NCBI GenBank assembly: GCA_945888705.1 | Contig: CAMDAQ010000010.1 | Location: forward strand, 1-39,141 | From: Singulisphaera sp. GP187 | GTDB taxonomy: Bacteria > Planctomycetota > Phycisphaerae > Phycisphaerales > SM1A02 | DNA length: 39,141 nt | Direction: 5' to 3' | In this document: piece after piece, positions 32,457 through 37,627 of the stretch | Layout of the letters: every line of letters starts with the position of its first letter | How positions within the stretch are numbered: position 1 is the stretch's first letter | Made by a program: the position numbers and the translations under genes | The notes under the pieces: generated by a model | Database searches by the model: none | Seen by the model: the letters and a program-made list of their open reading frames with translations, nothing else | Told to the model about the DNA's origin: nothing

Positions 32457-32512
32457 CAGTTGTTTGGGTGGCACAACTGGATAAAAATCACCCCCTTTCG
32501 TGTCATCATGAC
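32457..32512 (+). promoter_or_regulatory. Inverted repeat, possible promoter and palindrome before a stand-alone terminator
   Basis: CAGTTGT (32457-32463) and ACAACTG (32473-32479) form a 7-bp inverted repeat, immediately followed by GATAAAAAT (a -10-like element, 32480-32488) with TTGTTT about 16 bp upstream. GTCAT-C-ATGAC (32502-32512) is a second palindrome. A terminator lies 26 bp beyond, and no reading frame fits between, so a short RNA could be made here. The inverted repeat might instead only end the preceding gene's transcript. Confidence 0.4.
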
Positions 32513-32537
32513 CTGAGGGTCCTTCGTAGCCCTTCAA

Positions 32538-32568
32538 CCCCGCCCTGACCGGCGGGGTTTTTCTTTTT
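32538..32568 (+). terminator. Rho-independent terminator
   Basis: CCCCGCC (32538-32544), loop CTGACC, GGCGGGG (32551-32557), then TTTTTCTTTTT. This near-ideal terminator lies 130 bp after the stop at 32408 and 72 bp before the module starting at 32640. Confidence 0.92.
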
Positions 32569-32589
32569 GGGCGTCGTCAGCCCGTGCAC

Positions 32590-32637
32590 GGCGGATCCGG
32601 GATTGAACCTGGATCCCTCCCATCGGAAGGAGGGCTG
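32590..32637 (-). pseudogene. Degenerate tRNA-like fragment
   Basis: On the minus strand the sequence carries an anticodon-arm-like hairpin, CCCTCC-TTCCGATG-GGAGGG (8-nt loop), then GATCCAGGTTCAATCCCGG and ATCCGCC, like a tRNA 3' half. The T-loop is one base short with a mismatch in the stem, no 5' acceptor (GGCGGAT) or D-arm is found upstream, and the anticodon loop is one base too long. It is probably a decayed tRNA or an element-borne mimic, sitting directly against the start of the module at 32640. Confidence 0.4.
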
Positions 32638-32639
32638 TT

Positions 32640-33284
32640 ATGCCCTTGGTCGTCAATGTCGGTTTGAACAGGAAGGCAAGCAGGGATTTTCAGAGTTTCG
32701 GTTGCTCGATCAACCTCAGCGCCGAGCTGGCCAGCGGGCTCATCAACGATCCATCACGGCTCCAGGCTGAGGTCGCCAAGGTCTATGCCCAGGCGCAGGT
32801 AGCGCTCGAGAGCCAGGTGCACAGCATGACCGTCACCGGCACCAGCACCCATGATGCTGCACCTGGATCGTTGCACCGCAACCAAAATGACGAGCAGGGG
32901 CGTGGTTTGCAGGACATCGGCGGGGGAGTGCCCATGCTCGCACCTGTGACGGTGACGGATGATGCTCCGTTGACACTGGTTGGACAAGGGGCGGCCTCTG
33001 ATCACCGTCACCGTCACCAATCAAGAGGAGGGTCTCTGCATCCAACCACTGTCCTGCACCTGCGCCAAGGTTCCTTCGGTGGCGCTGTGCGACCAGCGAC
33101 GGCATCACAGCTCAGGGCACTGCAATCAATCTGCCGGCGTGGGCGTCTTGATCTCGATCGTGAAGCCCACGACGAGTTTGGCGTGGAATCGGCAACACAC
33201 CTCGATGTCCGTCAAGCGAGCGTGATGATCGATCGTCTCAAGGAGCGCCACGAGTTGACCCCCCAGCAGCGGAGGTGGTCATGA
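32640..33284 (+). CDS. Conserved element protein of unknown function (N-V-G-L-N-R-K type)
   Basis: 214 aa; ATG 32640 is preceded by GGAAGGAGG. It starts M-P-L-V-V-N-V-G-L-N-R-K, then C-S-I-N-L-S-A-E-L and a helical segment L-Q-A-E-V-A-K-V-Y-A-Q-A-Q-V-A-L. This N-terminal pattern recurs in small proteins next to nuclease and DUF932 genes on planctomycete mobile elements, as far as I recall. The C-terminal half (R-G-L-Q-D-I-G-G-G onward) is variable, with composition suggesting disorder, then a helical end (D-R-L-K-E-R-H-E-L-T-P-Q). Its stop overlaps the nuclease start (ATGA, 33281-33284). A decayed relative of this gene lies at 17381. The function is unknown; single-stranded DNA binding or an accessory role for the nuclease would be guesses. 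Confidence 0.75.
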   Translation: MPLVVNVGLNRKASRDFQSFGCSINLSAELASGLINDPSRLQAEVAKVYAQAQVALESQVHSMTVTGTSTHDAAPGSLHRNQNDEQGRGLQDIGGGVPMLAPVTVTDDAPLTLVGQGAASDHRHRHQSRGGSLHPTTVLHLRQGSFGGAVRPATASQLRALQSICRRGRLDLDREAHDEFGVESATHLDVRQASVMIDRLKERHELTPQQRRWS

Positions 33285-34213
33285 TTTCAATTCATTCCTC
33301 CACTGCCAACGGATCGCTCCAGCATGAGGCCCATGCACGAAACCCTCGTCAGGCGCTGCAGGCAGGGGGTTCGCCATCAGCCCCTCCGTGTCCATCGCCT
33401 GAGGCCATCACCGGAAAGTCTTACATCTCTTGGAGCCAGGTGTCCTCGTACCAGCTCTGCCCGAAAGCCTTTGAATTCAAATACGTTCTTCGTGCTGAAC
33501 CTGCAATGGTGTCCTCGAGCCTCGTTTTCGGCACTGCCTTTCATGATGCCGTCGCACGAGTCTCGCAGGCCGACCTCGAAGGCGCTCCAAGGCCTTCGAC
33601 CGAGGAACTGGCCTCGGGAGTCGCCCAGCAGCTGCGAGCCTCCAGCGTGCCGTTGCAGCTCGCCAAGGGGGAAAGTCTTGAATCCCTCGACGCTCTCGCC
33701 AGCAGGATGCTCTCCGCATACCTGGCGAGCCCTGAATCGCACGTGCAAGGCACCAGCATCTGCATCGAGGACGTGGTCCGGGGAGTCGTGCACCCATCCG
33801 TGCCGTTGGTGGAGGCCCGGGTCGACCACGTCTACCAGCGCACGGAGGGCAGCCTGATCGTTCGTGACGTGAAGACCACTCGCACGAAGTGGTCGGACGA
33901 AAAAGTTTCGGAATCCTGCCCTCAGCTCCAGCTCTACGCCATGCTCCTCGACCGTGAACTCGACGGCGTTGGGAAGGTTGAAAGTCTGGAATTCCTGACG
34001 GTCACGAAGGCAGCGAAGCCGGTGGTTCGCCTCCATCAAGTTCCGGTGGCCAAGGACGGCAGCCGGAACATGGTCGACCAGTTGCAGCAGGTCTGGCACG
34101 GCATCGAATCCGGTGTCTTCCCAGCACGCCCCGGCTGGCCCTGTAAATCCTGCCCCTTCAACGACCGGTGTCCAGCAGCAATCAAGCCTGCAGGAGCATC
34201 CGGTGAACCCTGA
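33281..34213 (+). CDS. Cas4/AddB-like PD-(D/E)XK nuclease with Fe-S cluster cysteines
   Basis: 310 aa; GGAGG lies 5 bp before ATG 33281, which overlaps the previous stop. RecB-nuclease motifs are present: G-T-A-F-H-D-A-V, E178-A-R-V-D182, D196-V-K198 (R-D-V-K-T-T) and Q-L-Q-L-Y-A-M-L. Four cysteines (C60 and C288-x2-C291-x5-C297 in W-P-C-K-S-C-P-F-N-D-R-C) match the iron-sulfur site of Cas4 and AddB-type nucleases. An N-terminal 45-residue tail is low-complexity. It probably processes DNA ends for replication or recombination of the element. No cas1/cas2 or CRISPR array is present, so it is not a CRISPR-system Cas4. Catalytic residues are intact. Confidence 0.9.
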   Translation: MISIHSSTANGSLQHEAHARNPRQALQAGGSPSAPPCPSPEAITGKSYISWSQVSSYQLCPKAFEFKYVLRAEPAMVSSSLVFGTAFHDAVARVSQADLEGAPRPSTEELASGVAQQLRASSVPLQLAKGESLESLDALASRMLSAYLASPESHVQGTSICIEDVVRGVVHPSVPLVEARVDHVYQRTEGSLIVRDVKTTRTKWSDEKVSESCPQLQLYAMLLDRELDGVGKVESLEFLTVTKAAKPVVRLHQVPVAKDGSRNMVDQLQQVWHGIESGVFPARPGWPCKSCPFNDRCPAAIKPAGASGEP

Positions 34214-34325
34214 TCTTGCACGGGCACTTGCACTCTTTGGCACTGCCGTGAAGGCATTGATGTCGACGCTGTTCCGCCTGATCGAGGTCGTGGCGGGCAT
34301 CCTCGCAAGGATCCTCGCCCGCTAG
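34203..34325 (+). CDS. 40-aa hydrophobic/amphipathic small protein
   Basis: GTG 34203 is preceded by AGGAG at 6-bp spacing and overlaps the end of the nuclease gene by 11 bp. The product is a 40-residue helix with a hydrophobic run (A-L-M-S-T-L-F-R-L-I-E-V-V-A-G-I-L-A-R-I-L-A-R) and Arg residues spaced along one face. It could be a small membrane-associated peptide. The start and overlap support it being real, but no family is recognised. Confidence 0.5.
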   Translation: MNPDLARALALFGTAVKALMSTLFRLIEVVAGILARILAR

Positions 34326-34394
34326 TCCTCGTCCGCTCGTTCCACATCGTTCTTCATCCTGCGCCCCTCCCGGTATGCACCTCGCTGTTCACCT

Positions 34395-34410
34395 CGAGGC
34401 ACGTGCCTCG
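34395..34410. promoter_or_regulatory. Perfect 16-bp palindrome CGAGGCAC-GTGCCTCG
   Basis: A gapless perfect palindrome in the 145-bp spacer between the 40-aa gene and the 175-aa gene. In RNA it can extend by two more pairs across a G-T. It may be an operator for an internal promoter or an mRNA processing hairpin. Confidence 0.5.
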
Positions 34411-34470
34411 GGGGGCGTGGTGGTGTCGTGGAGGGGCGCTTTCGCAACCCCAACCCGAAAGGACCCCTCT

Positions 34471-34998
34471 ATGACACTGATCCAGAAGATTGATCGCGAA
34501 GCGCTGTTCGATCGAAAGCGAGCAGCACGAAAGGCCGGCATCGCTGCGCTCATGGCCGATGGCATCGAGTCCGACCCCGTCTTGGCCATGATGCACTGGG
34601 ACACCGAGTGCGCACCCTTGACCACCAACCTCGAGCAGCTGCGTGAAATCGGCTTCGTCCCGCCTGCTCCCGCAACGCTCAACGACGATGAACTCCCGCC
34701 TGCGCTCGAGGCCCTCGTCGCCGCGCTCGCCGTGCTGGGCCTCTATCTGTCGTCGACGAATCATCTGGGCGACCGCCAGCTCTACTCGATCCTGGTCGAC
34801 ACGGCCCTGCGGGACCGGGTGCGTGACATCCCGCCCACCCACGACATGTCCGAGTTCATCGACTTCGCAACGCTGTCGCCCAGCGGTGCACCCGGTGAAG
34901 GCCCGTTTCCAGCGGTCTCCAGTCGGGATGCGACGTTGCCGAGACCGCCGCAGCTCAAGGCGGCTCAGCCGGCCACGGCCATGATCACCAGCGCCTGA
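34471..34998 (+). CDS. Conserved element protein of unknown function, 175 aa
   Basis: ATG 34471 is preceded by GAAAGGA. The N-terminus is basic and helical (F-D-R-K-R-A-A-R-K-A-G-I-A-A-L). The centre has a conserved-looking helical segment (L-A-V-L-G-L-Y-L-S-S-T-N-H-L-G-D-R-Q-L-Y) followed by L-R-D-R-V-R-D-I-P and H-D-M-S-E-F-I-D-F. The C-terminal 40 residues are Pro/Ala-rich and probably disordered. As far as I recall, similar small proteins accompany DUF932 genes on bacterial plasmids and phages. No function can be assigned. It sits between the nuclease and DUF932 genes. Confidence 0.72.
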   Translation: MTLIQKIDREALFDRKRAARKAGIAALMADGIESDPVLAMMHWDTECAPLTTNLEQLREIGFVPPAPATLNDDELPPALEALVAALAVLGLYLSSTNHLGDRQLYSILVDTALRDRVRDIPPTHDMSEFIDFATLSPSGAPGEGPFPAVSSRDATLPRPPQLKAAQPATAMITSA

Positions 34999-35104
34999 CG
35001 TTCTGCAGTTTCCGCAGCCGGCACGGCCACCGCGAAGCAGCCGGATGGTCCGGTGCTGCGGTGCGTCCATGCAGGCTGCGGGCTAAGAGAAAGGAGGGGC
35101 TCCC

Positions 35105-36109
35105 ATGCCTCACGCAATCACTGTTCGACCCGACGGCAAAGAAGAGTTCTTCGCCGGCAGCGCCCCAGTCTGGCACCGCATCGGCCAGCGGGTGGATCGT
35201 GCACTGTCATCGCAGGCTGCCCTCAAGATGGCTGCGCTTGACTGGACCGTTGAAAGCCGCCCGTTGTTCGTGGACGGCAAGGATGGATCGACTCGCGAAG
35301 TGGCCACGCACAAGGCCATCGTCCGCATGGACTCGCAGGCGATCCTGGGCATCGTTGGCCGCAAGTACCAGCCCGTGCAGAACGCCCAGACCTTCGAGTG
35401 GCTGGACGAGGTCATCGGCCCGGGCAAGGCCGTGTACGAGACCGCGGGATCGTTGCACGGAGGCAAGATCGTTTGGGCACTGGTCAAGCTGCCCGGAGAA
35501 CTGCGCATCGCGAATACCGATGACGTGGTCAAGCCCTACGTCTTGATCTGCAACAGCCACGACGGCAGTATCGCATTCCGGGCCCTCAACACCAGCATCC
35601 GAGTCGTGTGCCAGAACACCCTCACGCTGGCGCTGCGGAATGCCGGACCCGACTCCATCAGCATCAAGCACACCGAGTCCATCCACGACCGGCTTGCTGA
35701 TGCCCAAGAAGTACTCGGGTTGTCCATCGCCAAGCACCGCGAGTTCGAGGTGCAGATGAACCGGCTTGCACAGGTTCGCATGACCAAGCGCACCTTCGGT
35801 TCCTATCTCGATCGGGTCTTGGGTCCTGTTCCGCAACCAACCGAGCAGGATCCCGAGCCCGAGGCCAGTGCAGCACGCCAGCAGATCGTGGCCAACTTCG
35901 ACGACTCGCTGCAGCGGTTAAAGGGAATTGAGCACACCGCATGGGCAGGGTTCAATGCGGTGAGCCAGTGGGTCGATTGGGGACGTCCATCCCGCGGCGC
36001 TGCCGGCACCAGGGACGAGCGTCGCTTTGAGTCCATGATGCTTGGCGCCGGGGCCGACCTCAAGCGCCGGGCATGGAACGAGGCCCTGAAGCTCGCGAGG
36101 GCGAACTGA
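35105..36109 (+). CDS. DUF932 (phage/plasmid-like, TIGR03299-type) protein
   Basis: 334 aa; AAGGAGG at 35091-35097 and ATG 35105. Family hallmarks include W-H-R-I-G-Q-R-V near the start, Y-Q-P-V-Q-N-A-Q-T-F-E-W-L-D-E-V, G-G-K-I-V-W-A-L-V-K-L-P, a D-D-V-V-K-P-Y-V-L-I-C-N-S-H-D-G-S core, and R-V-V-C-Q-N-T-L-T-L-A. DUF932 proteins are widespread on plasmids and phages, with unknown biochemical function. The strong Shine-Dalgarno suggests high expression. The stop codon's last base is the first base of the next start (TGATG). Confidence 0.93.
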   Translation: MPHAITVRPDGKEEFFAGSAPVWHRIGQRVDRALSSQAALKMAALDWTVESRPLFVDGKDGSTREVATHKAIVRMDSQAILGIVGRKYQPVQNAQTFEWLDEVIGPGKAVYETAGSLHGGKIVWALVKLPGELRIANTDDVVKPYVLICNSHDGSIAFRALNTSIRVVCQNTLTLALRNAGPDSISIKHTESIHDRLADAQEVLGLSIAKHREFEVQMNRLAQVRMTKRTFGSYLDRVLGPVPQPTEQDPEPEASAARQQIVANFDDSLQRLKGIEHTAWAGFNAVSQWVDWGRPSRGAAGTRDERRFESMMLGAGADLKRRAWNEALKLARAN

Positions 36110-36225
36110 TGTGCAGGAGTTGTGGCGGCCGCGGATCAGGTGGCGGCGAGCACGGCGCAAGCGGCGTGATCGGTGCCATCACCGCCGTGCTGCTGCTCAT
36201 GCTCCTCGTCAAGGCATGCAGCTGA
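36109..36225 (+). CDS. 38-aa membrane peptide
   Basis: ATG 36109 overlaps the DUF932 stop by one base (TGATG), a reinitiation arrangement. The product starts M-C-R-S-C-G-G-R-G-S-G-G-G, then has one hydrophobic helix (G-V-I-G-A-I-T-A-V-L-L-L-M-L-L-V-K) and ends A-C-S. Three Cys residues flank the helix ends. A terminator begins 7 bp after its stop, so it is the last gene of the module. There is no family assignment; the coupling and codon use support it. Confidence 0.55.
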   Translation: MCRSCGGRGSGGGEHGASGVIGAITAVLLLMLLVKACS

Positions 36226-36231
36226 AGAGCA

Positions 36232-36259
36232 GGGGCGGTCGACGACCGCCCCTTTTCTT
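36232..36259 (+). terminator. Strong terminator closing the element module
   Basis: GGGGCGGTC (36232-36240), loop GAC, GACCGCCCC (36244-36252), then TTTTCTT. A perfect 9-bp GC stem directly after the 38-aa gene. The next 170 bp (36260-36429) hold no gene and probably contain the boundary to chromosomal DNA. Confidence 0.92.
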
Positions 36260-36398
36260 AGGTATCAGGGCGCGTCAGCGAGTCTCTTCCGTGCAGGTTC
36301 CGCGCATCGGGTGCTACGTACGAGGCGGTCCCATGCTCAGGACTTATGCAAAGTCGAACCGTGGGCACCCCTGCCAGTCAATCGGATGCCGAAAGGTG

Positions 36399-36445
36399 AG
36401 ATGAAAAAGAGAAGAAGGGAAAAGGGAAGTCACGGAGTCCTGGCG
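36399..36445. repeat. 47-bp direct repeat at 3' end of FGE-like gene, copy 1
   Basis: Matches 37581-37627 with one mismatch. It spans the last five codons, the stop and about 30 bp downstream of this minus-strand gene, including a purine-rich run on the plus strand. It marks tandem duplication or conversion of the gene ends. Confidence 0.88.
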
Positions 36446-37521
36446 ACCCGGAACCCGATGAAGCTGGCTTTGCCGTAGTCCAAGTGCGCGTAGATGCGGA
36501 TCGACGCACGGCACCAGTTGGAGAGGCCGTTCCAGCTCGCGCCTCGGCTGACGCGGTGCGAGCCCGTGCTTGGCCCCTGCGGATCCGTCTGCGGGTCTGC
36601 CGAATAGTCTCCGTACCAGTCGTTCACCAACTCCCACATGTTTCCAAGCATATCGTGCAGTCCCAATGCGTTCGCACGCTTTGCGCCAACAGCGTGCGTT
36701 CCGGACATGCTGTTCGCCTCCCACCAAGCAATCTCGTCCAACTCGCCGTATGTGGGCGTGCGTGTGCCAGCTCGGCACGCGTACTCCCACTCCGCTTCTG
36801 TGGGAAGGCGCATGCCCGTCATCTTGCAGAATGCTGTGCAGTCATTCCATGAGACCATCTCTACTGGCCACTCGTTGAGCTTTGCATCAGAAGCGGGTCG
36901 CTGCGCCGCGATCCACGACTCCAACTTCTTCTTTGCCTCCGACACCTCTCTTTCCGCCTGCGACTTTGTCGCTCCATCCGCCATCAACGCCTCAAGTGTT
37001 GGCACCGTTGGTTTCGCTGGATGAGAAAATTGACTTGGGTTCAACTTCGTGACCCGCGCATACTGCTGCTGCGTCACTTCATAGCGTCCCAAGTAGAACG
37101 CCTTCGTCAACGTCACCTCGTGAGCGGGGAGTTCGTTCTCTTCTGCCTGATCATCACCTCTGCTCTTGCCCATCACGAACTCACCCGGCGGGATCAGCAG
37201 CATCTCGATGTTGGTGCCCTTGCCCCTCACGCGCCACGGGAGTCCCGTCGCCTTGATCGCATCACGGAATCCTGCGTCCGTCACCACGGCTGGATCGACT
37301 TCGGCCTCGATGACTTCTGCCCAGTCGAGCGTTCTTGTGGATGATTTGCTGGGGCTGCTCTGGCTCGGCGCCTTTGCCGATGTGGCCGTCGCGCCTTGGC
37401 CTGCGGGAGACGCTTGAGCATCAGGTGACCGTGAAGCAGAGGCCTGTCTTTGATGCCAGCCGTCTGCTAGAACGGCGCAGCTGATCAAGAGAGCCGAGAC
37501 GCAAAGCGAGGTCGGGCGCAT
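36430..37521 (-). CDS. Secreted SUMF1/FGE-like (formylglycine-generating-enzyme family) protein
   Basis: 363 aa from ATG at 37519-37521 (M-R-P-T-S-L-C-V-S-A-L-L). A signal peptide is followed by a Ser/Ala-rich linker (about 20-60). The FGE-sulfatase domain has I-E-M-L-L-I-P-P-G-E-F-V-M-G-K near its start. Further on come Y-L-G-R-Y-E-V-T-Q-Q-Q-Y, M-R-L-P-T-E-A-E-W-E-Y-A-C-R-A-G, L-G-L-H-D-M-L-G-N-M-W-E-L-V-N-D-W-Y and R-V-S-R-G-A-S-W, ending with G-F-R-V-A-R-T-P. A 45-residue insert (A-L-M-A-D-G-A-T-K-S-Q-A-E-R-E) interrupts the domain. The paired cysteines of true formylglycine-generating enzyme are not obvious, so catalytic activity is uncertain; many relatives act as binding domains. Its paralogue lies 90 bp upstream. 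Confidence 0.87.
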   Translation of the reverse strand: MRPTSLCVSALLISCAVLADGWHQRQASASRSPDAQASPAGQGATATSAKAPSQSSPSKSSTRTLDWAEVIEAEVDPAVVTDAGFRDAIKATGLPWRVRGKGTNIEMLLIPPGEFVMGKSRGDDQAEENELPAHEVTLTKAFYLGRYEVTQQQYARVTKLNPSQFSHPAKPTVPTLEALMADGATKSQAEREVSEAKKKLESWIAAQRPASDAKLNEWPVEMVSWNDCTAFCKMTGMRLPTEAEWEYACRAGTRTPTYGELDEIAWWEANSMSGTHAVGAKRANALGLHDMLGNMWELVNDWYGDYSADPQTDPQGPSTGSHRVSRGASWNGLSNWCRASIRIYAHLDYGKASFIGFRVARTP

Positions 37522-37580
37522 GTTGGCTCCGGGATTGACTTGGTTCAGCGGGCAGTCCAAGTGCGATCACCTGAAACGGT

Positions 37581-37627
37581 AGATGAAAAAGAGAAGAAGG
37601 GTAAAGGGAAGTCACGGAGTCCTGGCG
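37581..37627. repeat. 47-bp direct repeat at 3' end of FGE-like gene, copy 2
   Basis: Second copy of 36399-36445, again covering the final codons (F-R-A-A-R-T-P end), the TGA and downstream sequence of the upstream paralogue. Confidence 0.88.

Noticed and set aside
33281-34213. Cas4-like nuclease as a sign of a CRISPR-Cas system
   Set aside because: No repeat-spacer array, cas1, cas2 or effector is present anywhere in the window; the family also occurs widely on plasmids and phages.
36260-36429. Right-hand attachment site matching the tRNA end at 17610
   Set aside because: I found no copy of the T-arm/acceptor sequence here; a GGTTCGAC string on the minus strand near 36355 does not fold as a T-arm.
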